Below are positions 5,897-13,600 of a DNA stretch of 21,236 nucleotides, one piece after another. Both the position numbers and the translations under genes were made by a program. Each line of letters starts with the position of its first letter. Within the stretch, counting starts at the first letter, position 1. The notes under the pieces were generated by a model. It made no database searches and had not been told where the DNA came from. It saw only the letters and a list, made by a program, of their open reading frames with translations. This DNA is from UBA7683 sp964397855 (GTDB lineage Bacteria; Patescibacteriota; Saccharimonadia; Saccharimonadales; UBA7683): assembly GCA_964397855.1 (NCBI GenBank), contig CAYNKQ010000019.1, positions 1 through 21,236 of the forward strand, written 5' to 3'.

Positions 5897-7178
5897 TCTT
5901 CCTTGTATTATATCTATACAGTCTTGGGAGCTGTGACCAGTCTGTAGTATAAGCCGGACTCATGCGCTCTTTTCTGGCATGCCAGCGAGTAGCCTTGGGG
6001 TCAATTGCACCAATATGAATAGCATCTTTACCGTAACGTTCGTTTATGGAATCTACGGCGCGCATAAACTGCTGTTTTTTGGTTCTTGTTGCTGGCGAGA
6101 TGAAATCAAGTAAATCTACCTGGCACACGTTTGAGCTCGTTAAGTGATTTGCAAAAACACCTGCCTTTTTGTAGCCGTGTTCTGGATCATATATCTGCTC
6201 CATTAGTTGCAATGCTGCTCCCACTAACTCGGCAGTGTCATTGGTAGGTGTTGCAAACTTTGTAACCACAGACTGGCCATTGGTTGAGCCGTCGGGCACT
6301 CGAAAACGAAGATACAATCCAAAGCTACTCGTTACTTGTTGGTGTTTTCTCAATCGAAAAGCAGCCTGACTCGCAAAGCTTGCCACGGCAGTTTCAAGTT
6401 CGTGAGTGCTCTTTATTGTGTGGCCAAACGAACGCGAAGCCATGAGTGACTTCTGCAGAACCTTTTCTTCATCAAATGGATATGCAACACCTCCATTCAA
6501 CTCAGCTAGCATGCGCGTACCTGTAATACCCAGCTGCGCGTACATCCAGGCTGGGCTTGCCTTTGAAAGCTGCAGGGCGGTGTGAATTCCAGCTCTTAAA
6601 AACCTCGGTGCTAAACGCCTACCAACACCCCAAACGCTTCCGACTTCTGCTTCTGATAGCACTGCTTGGTATACACTTTGATCAACACGCGGGTCAAGCA
6701 CGCACGTCTGTTGATGCTTTTTGGCGTAAGCACTAGCCATCTTTGCTAGTGTTTTGGACGGCGCAACACCAACTGAAACTGGCATGCCGACATCTCTTTG
6801 AACTTCGTATTGGAGCCTGTCTCCCCATGCTTGAAAATCCGAAACTGGCATCTTTGAAAGTTCCATAAAGGCTTCGTCGATTGAATAAACTTCAATCTGC
6901 GGAGCATGACGCTGAAGTACGCCTAAAACTCGCTGCGACATGTTACTGTACAACGGAAAGTTGCTTGAAAAACATTGCACGCCGTTCTTCTCCACCAGTT
7001 CTTTAACCTGAAAATACGGCACGCCCATAGGAATACCGAGTTCTTTAACCTCGTTACTTCGCGCCACAACACAGCCATCATTATTTGAAAGTACCAACAC
7101 GGGTACTCCTTTTAAATCTGGCCGGAACAGCCGCTCACAGCTAGCAAAGAAGTTATTACAATCTACGAGGGCAATCAT
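5889..7178 (-). CDS. umuC: Y-family DNA polymerase V catalytic subunit UmuC
   Basis: 429 residues, about the usual length. It performs error-prone translesion synthesis. The N-terminus MIALVDCNNFFASCERLFRP carries metal-binding Asp6 and the steric-gate aromatic at 11 (Phe here, Tyr in E. coli). YSIDEAFMELS (98-108) contains the catalytic Asp101-Glu102 pair. VSVGVAPSKTLAKMAS (135-150) and VWGVGRRL (182-189) are palm and thumb motifs. The little-finger region carries SRSFGHTI (248-255). QVDLL (353-357) is a plausible beta-clamp binding motif at the position of QLNLF in E. coli UmuC. It overlaps the umuD'-like gene by 4 bases (ATGA), so the two are coupled. No LexA-type SOS box was recognised upstream. 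Confidence 0.95.
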   Translation of the reverse strand: MIALVDCNNFFASCERLFRPDLKGVPVLVLSNNDGCVVARSNEVKELGIPMGVPYFQVKELVEKNGVQCFSSNFPLYSNMSQRVLGVLQRHAPQIEVYSIDEAFMELSKMPVSDFQAWGDRLQYEVQRDVGMPVSVGVAPSKTLAKMASAYAKKHQQTCVLDPRVDQSVYQAVLSEAEVGSVWGVGRRLAPRFLRAGIHTALQLSKASPAWMYAQLGITGTRMLAELNGGVAYPFDEEKVLQKSLMASRSFGHTIKSTHELETAVASFASQAAFRLRKHQQVTSSFGLYLRFRVPDGSTNGQSVVTKFATPTNDTAELVGAALQLMEQIYDPEHGYKKAGVFANHLTSSNVCQVDLLDFISPATRTKKQQFMRAVDSINERYGKDAIHIGAIDPKATRWHARKERMSPAYTTDWSQLPRLYRYNTRKMV

Positions 7179-7480
7179 ACACGCAGCCTTCTAATTACAT
7201 GGACGGCTACGCCCCAAAGCTGAAGCTCTGCATCTAATTGATCGAACCTAACTATCTTCAGTTGAGAATCTGCCTCCTCAGAGACCACAACCATATCATT
7301 CTTTCTGGGTTGTAGTGATCGATCAACAACTACAATATCTTCAGCAAAAAGATCAAGCTCAGGTATATCCGAGTCAACTCGCATAAAGTACGTACTGAGC
7401 GCATGCGCAACTAGCAGCTGGTTCAAATCAACCCCTTGCACGTTACTCGAAATACCAAACCGAAAGTCTTTACTCGACAT
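7175..7480 (-). CDS. UmuD'-like S24 peptidase-fold protein, degenerate and without cleavage site
   Basis: 101 residues; E. coli UmuD has 139 and the cleaved UmuD' 115. VDLNQLLVAHALSTYFMRV (17-35) aligns closely with the IDLNQLLIQHPSATYF block of UmuD, and DIVVVDRSLQPRKNDMVVV and WGVAVHVIRRLR match later blocks. The N-terminal arm with the self-cleavage site is absent, so the protein starts about where UmuD' starts. The catalytic dyad looks lost: Ser37 is in DSD instead of GDSM, and the position of Lys97 is Val77 (a Lys sits two residues earlier). The central loop before the last strand is also shorter. I infer a structural partner for UmuC that needs no RecA-stimulated cleavage. TATACT lies 6 bases before the ATG, suggesting a leaderless start. 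Confidence 0.82.
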   Translation of the reverse strand: MSSKDFRFGISSNVQGVDLNQLLVAHALSTYFMRVDSDIPELDLFAEDIVVVDRSLQPRKNDMVVVSEEADSQLKIVRFDQLDAELQLWGVAVHVIRRLRV

Positions 7481-7486
7481 ACACCT

Positions 7487-7492
7487 AGTATA
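7487..7492 (-). promoter_or_regulatory. -10 box of umuD'-umuC
   Basis: TATACT on the minus strand, 6 bases before the ATG at 7480, in the gap after the histidine kinase stop. No clear -35 and no TG extension. Confidence 0.4.
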
Positions 7493-7502
7493 GCGCGCCG
7501 AG

Positions 7503-9671
7503 CTAAGCTTTTATCTTGGAGAGAGGGAAACGGAAGCCAAAGGTGCTGCCTTTGCCTTCGGTGCTTTCAAAAATTATAGCACCGCCTTGTTCTACAACGA
7601 TTTTTTGAGCCATGAAAAGACCGAGACCAGTGCCGTCTGGACGTGATTTTCGAGCATTACCTGCGCGGTAGAACTTGGTAAATAGCTTGTGTTGCTCAGC
7701 CTTCGGCACCCCAATTCCGTCGTCTACAACTTTGAATATTACCTCTTCACCAGTGCTATATAGTTGGATTGTGATAGACCCTCCACTCGGTGTGTAATAA
7801 ATCGCGTTGTCCACCATGTTCATCATGACCTGACGGATCTTGTTATCATCAAGTTTGACCCGAGGGAATATTCCGGGCTGGTCGTAGATGAGCGTGAGGT
7901 CACGAGAATCTGCCATTTCTCTAAGCTGCGTAATCTCTTCTGTTACAATCTGTGGCAGATCAACTTCTTTGGTTTCAATCATAAACTTACCAGTTCTGAT
8001 ACGGCTCACGTTAAGGAAATCTGCGATCAAGTACACCATACGCTGGGAACTCCCGAACGCCTCTTTCAGCGCTTTTTCCTGTGCCGGCGAAACTTCACCA
8101 AGGTCTCCTTCAACCATCATAGAAAGATACCCTTTAATTGAAGTCAGCGGCGTACGAAGCTGATGAGATGCCATGCTAATGAATTCGTCCTTCGCTTCAT
8201 CTAACGCAACTAGCTTTTTATTGGTACTCTTAAGCTCTCTCGTAGCTTCGGTAACTTTCTCCTGAAGTGTTAAGTTGAAAGCCTGAATCTCTTCAAATCG
8301 TTGGGCATTTTGAAGAGCAACGGCAAGCTCATTAGAAACCAGATTAAGTAGACCAATATCTTGCGGGTTGTAAATATTACCACTTTTCTTTGAGCCTAGA
8401 ATAAGGTATCCAATAGCCTCGTCTTTGGTAACTAGAGGTGCCACTACGCTTATATCCTCTAATGACAGAACCGCTCTTGTGGCCTGTCTCTTTTGCTCCA
8501 ATTCATCCACAGTAGTGATTTTTTTGCCGTGAGTTTTCAATACTTTGAACAAACTCACTGGATCATGCATATCCCAGTGCTGACCGATAACATCCCCTCT
8601 GCTCAATCCACTTGTGCCCTGTAAAAAGAGTATGGAAGCGTAAGAAGGCTTGAGGGCATTCGCTAGTGCTGTCAATGACCCCTTTTGTACCTTATGAGGG
8701 TCAACAGTGCCCACTATCACACTACTGACTTCATCCAGCACTTCTTTCGTAACATATGCATCCTGGTAAAAAAATCTATTGGTAATCCTATCGAAGTATC
8801 TTTTAAGTGGGTTGAAGGAAACGGCTATAAAAATTGTTATTGCAGATAAGCTAATCCAGCCATACCCGCTAATGGTGCTACCTTTTAGGAATGTATTACC
8901 GAGTCCTCCAACAAATATAAGCGCATACAAAACCGCAAGGAGTGCTATGGCAAATAGATAACTTGTAGATCTAAGAATCGTGCCCTTAATGTCAAAAAGT
9001 TTATATCGTGTTATGGCAATTGTTGAAAATGATAGGAATACTAACGAGAAGATAGGGCCCATCCATACGGTTTGTGTGATTCCTATAGCTGGTAAGACTA
9101 TGTTCGTAATAATTCCAGGCGTTCCCGTCAAACCCGTACCGTAAACTAGATTTTGCGCCTGTGAATACTTGAGCGGGTCTTTGCGTTCCGAGTGTTTGCG
9201 AAGCGTATTAATACTTAGTTGGAAGTAGATTGTGAAGTACAATCCGTAAAATATATAGAATATTTTATTCGGTGCTATGACATTTAAGCCAGTCTGCGAG
9301 ATAGTGATTGAAATAAGCGAATCGCTAAGCGCCAAAACTATTGCGTACACAATTAGCCCAACTACGGGAAGTACAAAGATCTGCCTTCTTTTTGAGAGTA
9401 TGAACTGCTGGCAAAAGAACAATATAAACAGGGTTGAGAGCATCGGTGCAATCAAGAACATCCAGTAGCCAAGAAATATGACCGAGCTTTTGTTTGCAAA
9501 AAGCATCAGTGCAGTTCCAGTACTCCAAAATATAGCTACTCCGGTGAAAATTGTGAAGTAACGATATATTGCCTGCTTGCGCTGCAGATACAACTGGAAA
9601 AATATTATGCTGTAAATAATTTCAGCAATAAAGGAAATGGCAAGCAGCACAAATATAAGCGGTATCATCAT
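7503..9671 (-). CDS. Membrane sensor histidine kinase with GAF domain
   Basis: About 722 residues from ATG 9671 (a GTG at 9686 would add 5; numbering here counts from that GTG). The first 300 residues hold about 8-9 hydrophobic segments, resembling the 7TM histidine-kinase sensor module (for example around 8-30, 43-65, 69-92, 103-121, 143-160, 207-226, 240-265, 276-292). A GAF-like domain spans about 315-460, a coiled linker 465-500, and the HisKA box is SMASHQLRTPLTSIKGY with phospho-acceptor His508. The ATPase domain shows the N box MVDNAIYY, G1 DDGIGVP and G2 GTGLGLFMAQ. It has no receiver domain. No response regulator is adjacent; the three single-domain regulators in this window are candidate partners. 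An extended -10 and a 9-bp palindrome overlap the start. Confidence 0.93.
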   Translation of the reverse strand: MMIPLIFVLLAISFIAEIIYSIIFFQLYLQRKQAIYRYFTIFTGVAIFWSTGTALMLFANKSSVIFLGYWMFLIAPMLSTLFILFFCQQFILSKRRQIFVLPVVGLIVYAIVLALSDSLISITISQTGLNVIAPNKIFYIFYGLYFTIYFQLSINTLRKHSERKDPLKYSQAQNLVYGTGLTGTPGIITNIVLPAIGITQTVWMGPIFSLVFLSFSTIAITRYKLFDIKGTILRSTSYLFAIALLAVLYALIFVGGLGNTFLKGSTISGYGWISLSAITIFIAVSFNPLKRYFDRITNRFFYQDAYVTKEVLDEVSSVIVGTVDPHKVQKGSLTALANALKPSYASILFLQGTSGLSRGDVIGQHWDMHDPVSLFKVLKTHGKKITTVDELEQKRQATRAVLSLEDISVVAPLVTKDEAIGYLILGSKKSGNIYNPQDIGLLNLVSNELAVALQNAQRFEEIQAFNLTLQEKVTEATRELKSTNKKLVALDEAKDEFISMASHQLRTPLTSIKGYLSMMVEGDLGEVSPAQEKALKEAFGSSQRMVYLIADFLNVSRIRTGKFMIETKEVDLPQIVTEEITQLREMADSRDLTLIYDQPGIFPRVKLDDNKIRQVMMNMVDNAIYYTPSGGSITIQLYSTGEEVIFKVVDDGIGVPKAEQHKLFTKFYRAGNARKSRPDGTGLGLFMAQKIVVEQGGAIIFESTEGKGSTFGFRFPLSKIKA

Positions 9672-9684
9672 ATACGATGATACC
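9661..9684 (-). promoter_or_regulatory. Palindrome overlapping promoter and start of the histidine kinase
   Basis: GGTATCATC (9661-9669), six bases, GATGATACC (9676-9684) is a perfect 9-bp inverted repeat. On the minus strand it includes TG-G-TATCAT, an extended -10 (TATCAT at 9682-9677), and the ATGATG start codons (9671, 9668). A protein bound here, or the RNA hairpin, would block expression. Confidence 0.5.
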
Positions 9685-9719
9685 ACTATATACTTAAGAA
9701 ATGTAGCTAGTTAGATCTG

Positions 9720-11219
9720 CTAAACTCTCTGTGCTTTGCCATTGATAATGGTTTGTAGTGGAGCTGCTTTGAACCCCAGCGCCACGCCATATCGTCCGAT
9801 TGCACGGGTCATGTCTCCGTCAACTTGTGAAGAAACTCGATGTTCCATGCCGCCCCCATAGTAGAGTGCAGCACCTTCGGCGCAACATCCGTAAGCGTGA
9901 TTGAGTCCAAGCGGGCCCATGCCTCCATAGTTAAATCGCTTACCTGTGACAGCACCAAAATCGCTCCCATCTTCAACGATAACGCCAACATGCGTACCAC
10001 CGTATTCAATCACCTGCTCCGCAGCTACCATTGCAGGCTGGCTATCGTCTCCGTATACACGACCCTCTAATTCACCTGGTTTGAGATCAGTTTTTCTTAA
10101 ATCAATTGGTTTTGTTATAGCAGAAACTGTAACACCACCGAATCTCATTACATCAGCTGGGTTACGCATAGGAACAACGCGCTTTTCACCGTATCTGTCC
10201 CTAAGCAATGCGGTAACCTGATCCAACCTTTCAGGAATATGATCGTTTATTGCAACTTGAACATCAGGATCATTACTCAAGATCAGGTCTGCAGTTGCTT
10301 CACCAATACCCCCTACGCCGATTACACCTTGGCGGCCTTCAAAACGAGGGTCTACTAAGCCCGAGTTAGCTGCTGCTTCGATGGTTGTACCGATAGTATA
10401 GGTTGTAAAACCATGCCCAGTAGTGGTCTGGACGCCAGGGTATTCGAACATCTTACCCCAGTTGGTAACTTTTGGAAGCAGTGCCGCTAATGCCATAAGC
10501 TTAACGCCGAAACGATCACGAGCAAACCAAGAGGTTTCTTTTGCAAGGTTTTCTGCAATATTAAGTGCAGTCTCGGGGTCATGTTGCGCAAAAAGGTCAT
10601 CAGGCATATCAAGCGAAAGCGGCGCAAAGATCATTATGCCACCACCACCCATGCTGTCTTCACCGTAGTAGTCAAGCGCAAACGGAGGCATGCCCACAAG
10701 CACTCGTTGAGCAGTCGCTGTGTCAACATACTTTAATATAGGTAGGCAGCCGACTGTTTCACGACGATAGTCGAGGGCGTTAAACTCCCCTTTACCTGCA
10801 TCTCTCTTTGTGCGACTTGCGGCCACAAATGCGAAAGAGTTGCTCTGACGATATGGCTGTGTCTCGCCTGTATATACGCCGAATATTTCGTCGATGAAGG
10901 CCTGTGTTTTTTCTACATCTGCTGGATCAACATCTACACCTTTACCCTTAAGGATATTCACTGTGCTGTCAAACTTGCGCTGAAAATATTCTCTATCAAA
11001 GCCCTTAGCTGTTCCAACTTCTTCTCCAACCTTCCAGTATTGTAGTGTTCCGCCATGATCTTCCATCGCTGCCTCAAGTTCAGGTTCGATATTTATACCC
11101 ATTGGTAGATTCTCACTACCTTCGACAATGAAGCTAAGGAGTTCGTCTTGCTGAGGAGGAGTCCACAGCTGCGTACGTTGTATGTCTAGGTCACCTGGAT
11201 GTCGTTCAACTAATGCCAT
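9720..11219 (-). CDS. Rossmann-fold oxidoreductase, distantly like acyl-ACP reductase
   Basis: 499 residues. About 300-340 is a Rossmann segment with GVGGIGEATADLIL as nucleotide-binding loop. Upstream, KLMALAALLPKVTNWGKMFE and TTTGHGFTTYTIG (about 245-285) recall the GLGAFTS...TTGN-TxxT region of cyanobacterial acyl-ACP reductases. Downstream, GVIVEDGSDFGAVTG recalls their DGGYP region, and HAYGCCAEGAALYYGG matches the motif around the catalytic Cys (ACFAEA). I infer an NAD(P)H-dependent reductase forming a thioester on Cys. The extra N-terminal 180 residues are unusual; acyl-ACP reductases have about 340. A member of another semialdehyde- or shikimate-dehydrogenase-like branch is possible. 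A clear AAGGAG precedes the ATG by 8 bases, and the gene lies 23 bases after a small membrane protein. Confidence 0.55.
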   Translation of the reverse strand: MALVERHPGDLDIQRTQLWTPPQQDELLSFIVEGSENLPMGINIEPELEAAMEDHGGTLQYWKVGEEVGTAKGFDREYFQRKFDSTVNILKGKGVDVDPADVEKTQAFIDEIFGVYTGETQPYRQSNSFAFVAASRTKRDAGKGEFNALDYRRETVGCLPILKYVDTATAQRVLVGMPPFALDYYGEDSMGGGGIMIFAPLSLDMPDDLFAQHDPETALNIAENLAKETSWFARDRFGVKLMALAALLPKVTNWGKMFEYPGVQTTTGHGFTTYTIGTTIEAAANSGLVDPRFEGRQGVIGVGGIGEATADLILSNDPDVQVAINDHIPERLDQVTALLRDRYGEKRVVPMRNPADVMRFGGVTVSAITKPIDLRKTDLKPGELEGRVYGDDSQPAMVAAEQVIEYGGTHVGVIVEDGSDFGAVTGKRFNYGGMGPLGLNHAYGCCAEGAALYYGGGMEHRVSSQVDGDMTRAIGRYGVALGFKAAPLQTIINGKAQRV

Positions 11220-11242
11220 ATCCCACTCTCCTTACACCTTTA

Positions 11243-11755
11243 TTATTGCCTTCTTCTTGCTAAAACAGCACCACCAACACCGCCAACTACCATACTGGCT
11301 GCGGCAGTAACCATAACGATTCCTTGGGTGGCTTCATTTGAGCTTGCTGTCGGTTGCTCGCAATCCATTGGCATCTGGAAGAGCTCGGTTTCCAGAAGCC
11401 CTGTCGTTTGGTCTGCTTCGAGTCCTACAAAGTCAGATACAACCGGCACTTGGTCTTCAGGCACACCACCTTCACCTTCAAAGTGCTGGCGCATTTGTTC
11501 TTGAGCCTTAAGCGCTTTATCCATATCACAACGAGCTTGTTGGCCAGAAGGGCTTGTAAAGTTTCTTAGGGCCTCGAAATCATCCATATTGTTGTTTCTA
11601 AACATGAGATGTGAGCCAAACGAGGCTAAGGCACCTACCCCTAAGACGGCTACACCTCCTATAATGCGACGAGGCCATACTCGGGTTTTCTTCTCTGAAG
11701 TCTGTACGACTGCTTCATCTGATTGGGGCGCTGTTCTCTGTTCTGCAACTGCCAT
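11243..11755 (-). CDS. Small protein with two membrane segments and an outer cysteine pair
   Basis: 170 residues from ATG 11755 (the frame could be extended to a TTG at 11818, but that lies in the leader hairpin). A charged N-terminus is followed by a membrane segment (RRIIGGVAVLGVGALASFG, about 29-47), a polar domain of about 90 residues with two Cys (CDMD and MDCEQ) that could form a disulfide, and a C-terminal membrane segment (GIVMVTAAASMVVGGVGGAV) ending in ARRRQ. The positive charges next to both segments put both termini inside and the loop outside. No family recognised. First gene behind the strong promoter at 11860-11888, and probably cotranscribed with the reductase. Confidence 0.75.
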   Translation of the reverse strand: MAVAEQRTAPQSDEAVVQTSEKKTRVWPRRIIGGVAVLGVGALASFGSHLMFRNNNMDDFEALRNFTSPSGQQARCDMDKALKAQEQMRQHFEGEGGVPEDQVPVVSDFVGLEADQTTGLLETELFQMPMDCEQPTASSNEATQGIVMVTAAASMVVGGVGGAVLARRRQ

Positions 11756-11779
11756 AGGGTGATACCTTTCTTCTTTATA

Positions 11780-11828
11780 CAAAAAGACGCGAGCACCGGT
11801 CCGAATTTCTTCGATCAAGTGCTCACGC
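11780..11828 (-). terminator. Terminator-like hairpin in the leader of the reductase operon
   Basis: On the minus strand GCGTGAGCAC (11828-11819) pairs with GTGCTCGCGT (11796-11787), 10 bp with two wobbles, followed at once by C and TTTTT (11785-11781). The 22-base loop has a small inner CGAA/TTCG stem. It sits about 25 bases after the expected start of transcription and 25 bases before the ATG at 11755, so it can act as an attenuator or end a short leader RNA. Confidence 0.65.
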
Positions 11829-11859
11829 CTATTTGTAAATATTATCTAAACTAAGTCAA

Positions 11860-11888
11860 ATTATAGCAAGTTGTGCGCTCTTTGTCAA
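11860..11888 (-). promoter_or_regulatory. Consensus sigma-70 promoter of the reductase operon
   Basis: On the minus strand TTGACA (11888-11883), a 17-base spacer, and TATAAT (11865-11860) with the extended TG-C just before it. This is the only promoter in the window with both hexamers perfect. Transcription should start near 11853. Confidence 0.85.
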
Positions 11889-12060
11889 TACTTTCATAGA
11901 TTTTAGGTTCTGTTGCGCTTATGACAAGTGAGGTGATACGACTAAAAATTTCAGTGCACATAGTAGTGATTTTTATTTTACTTACCGAGCAAAGCTTGCA
12001 TGCTGACATATGCAGGTGTATATTGAACAATAGCAAGTAGCACTTTTATCTAGTAAGTCA

Positions 12061-12095
12061 AGGTATCCGAGTAATTCGGGTACCTCTTTTTATTT
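12061..12095 (+). terminator. Terminator-like hairpin just upstream of a response regulator
   Basis: AGGTATCCGA (12061-12070), loop GTAAT, TCGGGTACCT (12076-12085), then CTTTTTATTT. Ten pairs with one wobble. No plus-strand gene lies upstream. A possible promoter (TTGAAC about 12023, TTATCT or TATCTA about 12046-12052) would start RNA right at this hairpin, so it may attenuate the regulator gene or end a short RNA from the 11890-12060 region, which otherwise shows only a small hairpin (CTTGCAT/ATGCAGG). Confidence 0.6.
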
Positions 12096-12110
12096 AAAGC
12101 AAGGCGGGTT

Positions 12111-12473
12111 ATGAAGAAAATCACCATTGTTGAAGATGATCATTCGATACTTGAAATGTATCGACTTAAGTTTGAGTTTGGCGGCTTTGAGGTCTCTGAA
12201 GCTCATGACGGCAAAGAAGGTCTTGAGGTTATTGAGCGCGAGAAACCTGATTTAATTTTGCTCGATCTAATGATGCCGAACATGACGGGTGAAGAAATGC
12301 TCGGAGCACTGCGAGAAAAACCTTGGGGTAAATTGATCCCTGTAATCGTAATGACAAATGTTAGTCAAAACGAAGCGCCAACGACACTAAAAAATCTTAA
12401 TGTGAGTGACTATATTGTGAAGGCTAATTCTACTCCGCAACATATTCTAGAGAGAGCAAACGAAATACTCTAG
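12111..12473 (+). CDS. Single-domain response regulator (receiver 1)
   Basis: 120 residues, a CheY-like receiver with nothing after it. The acidic pocket is E8-D9-D10, the phospho-acceptor Asp52 (ILLDLMMP), the switch Thr82 and Lys104 (IVKA). With the regulators at 18181 and 18702 it forms a paralogous set sharing MTG(D/E)EML, WG, TNxxxxEAPxxL and (V/I)K-xxxTP. With no output domain it must act by protein contact or phosphotransfer. No kinase gene is adjacent; the histidine kinase at 7503-9671 is the nearest candidate. A GGCGGG stretch 3-8 bases before the ATG is a passable ribosome binding site. Confidence 0.93.
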   Translation: MKKITIVEDDHSILEMYRLKFEFGGFEVSEAHDGKEGLEVIEREKPDLILLDLMMPNMTGEEMLGALREKPWGKLIPVIVMTNVSQNEAPTTLKNLNVSDYIVKANSTPQHILERANEIL

Positions 12474-12602
12474 TAAATAATCTATTGCTCAATAGCCGTT
12501 ACAATAAAATGACCAAATGCAAAGAAGAGTGTAGGCTATCAAGTCAAGGCTGAGGTCAGTACACCTCCCTTTACTATCCGCGTCAGTAGAGCAATCGTAA
12601 CA
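12474..12602. other. Intergenic region
   Basis: No gene recognised. CTATTG (12482-12487), CT, CAATAG (12490-12495) is a perfect inverted repeat with no T-run, just after the regulator stop. Confidence 0.3.
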
Positions 12603-12611
12603 TGATACAAT
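12603..12611 (+). promoter_or_regulatory. Extended -10 promoter of the acetyltransferase
   Basis: TG (12603-12604), A, TACAAT (12606-12611), then 8 bases to the ATG at 12620. No Shine-Dalgarno. The mRNA probably starts at or within a base or two of the start codon. Confidence 0.55.
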
Positions 12612-12619
12612 GACCGGTA

Positions 12620-13093
12620 ATGATTATACGGACCGCACACAAGGAAGACTTGAATACCATCATAGATATGGGTAAACAACTTCAAGATGAGTCGAGGGAT
12701 TATGAGCCAAACCTAACATTTGATTGGCAACAGTCTTACGACCACTACCTCAAGGAACTAGGCAACAAAGAAGCTAGAATTATTGTTGCTATCGATCCCA
12801 GTGGGGTTATTAATGGGTATCAATACAGTTATATGTCAACTCTTGACTATCTTGCACAAGATAATCGAGAATGCACGCTTGAAGCCCTATACGTAAAGCC
12901 CGAATACCGCAACAAAGGCATTGCCAAAGCCCTTGTTCAAGATGCTGAACAGTGGGCAATAACAAAGATGAAGGCAAGCCGCATTCGTGCAGGTATTTAC
13001 ACAGGCAATACGTCTTCAGAAATAGTACATATTAAAAACGGCTTCAACCCCTATTACACCGAATACATCAAATTAATCAATACGAGCGAGTAG
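12620..13093 (+). CDS. GNAT-family N-acetyltransferase
   Basis: 157 residues, the usual size of a single GNAT domain. MIIRTAHKEDLNTIIDM at the start and the acetyl-CoA binding segment LEALYVKPEYRNKGIAKALV (about 91-110) are diagnostic: the Arg-N-K-G-I-A loop is motif A. AGIYTGNTSSEIVHIKNGF (about 122-140) is motif B with the usual Asn and a following aromatic. The substrate, an amine on a small molecule or protein, cannot be told. Its stop overlaps the convergent gene at 13077 by 17 bases. Confidence 0.92.
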   Translation: MIIRTAHKEDLNTIIDMGKQLQDESRDYEPNLTFDWQQSYDHYLKELGNKEARIIVAIDPSGVINGYQYSYMSTLDYLAQDNRECTLEALYVKPEYRNKGIAKALVQDAEQWAITKMKASRIRAGIYTGNTSSEIVHIKNGFNPYYTEYIKLINTSE

Positions 13094-13562
13094 CAACACG
13101 CATCGCTGGAATGCTCATAGATTGTGATGCGATGACTTCTTGAGAAAGTCTCCAAAATATTGTGTCAACATCTGCTTCACACTTACCGGTTATTTTTGCT
13201 ATTCGCGCGCATACTTCTATTGCAGCCGACCTCATATCACGTTCAAACTGATAATTTGTAATTCTATTCACAAGTAGTTCACTACCTTGTGGCGTAAGCT
13301 CAATAATCCCGAGATGACACATAATTTGCGGCAGACGATAATCTGCCATCGCAGTCAGCCGCTCCTTTTTATAACCGAAGTGCACATTTGCATTCTTCGC
13401 CGCTTCACCAAGCCAAAGCAGAATAATTTGTAGTCTCTTGCTAAAATCGTCATCGAACAGTCTACTCTCGAGTAGTAGCTTGTAAACAGCCCCGACGCCA
13501 CATCCTACTCGATACCAAACAATCTGGAAATCCAAAGGAATACCCACCAATTCTGCCGTCAT
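13077..13562 (-). CDS. C-terminal-half-like queuosine salvage protein (DUF2419-like)
   Basis: 161 residues from ATG 13562; a TTG two codons earlier is less likely. LTAMADYRLPQIMCHLGII and the downstream RSAAIEVCARI and FWRLSQ follow the second half of queuosine salvage proteins, in which a DYRxPQ-xLRxLG motif is prominent. Those proteins, which release queuine from queuosine or its phosphate, are typically 300 residues or more, so about the first half is missing. The Nudix stop lies only 38 bases upstream, so the missing part is not in another frame here. Either this is a compact version or a decayed gene. It could also be a relative with a different substrate. Its 3' end overlaps the acetyltransferase gene. 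Confidence 0.55.
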   Translation of the reverse strand: MTAELVGIPLDFQIVWYRVGCGVGAVYKLLLESRLFDDDFSKRLQIILLWLGEAAKNANVHFGYKKERLTAMADYRLPQIMCHLGIIELTPQGSELLVNRITNYQFERDMRSAAIEVCARIAKITGKCEADVDTIFWRLSQEVIASQSMSIPAMRVATRSY

Positions 13563-13600
13563 GCGCAAAAAGTAGACATTCTAATTGTAAATTCTTGTTT

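Noticed and set aside
7764..8163. Plus-strand frames of 125 and 91 residues
   Set aside because: Antisense to the conserved kinase core of the histidine kinase.
9946..10221. 91-residue plus-strand frame
   Set aside because: Antisense to the reductase; low-complexity and without a domain.
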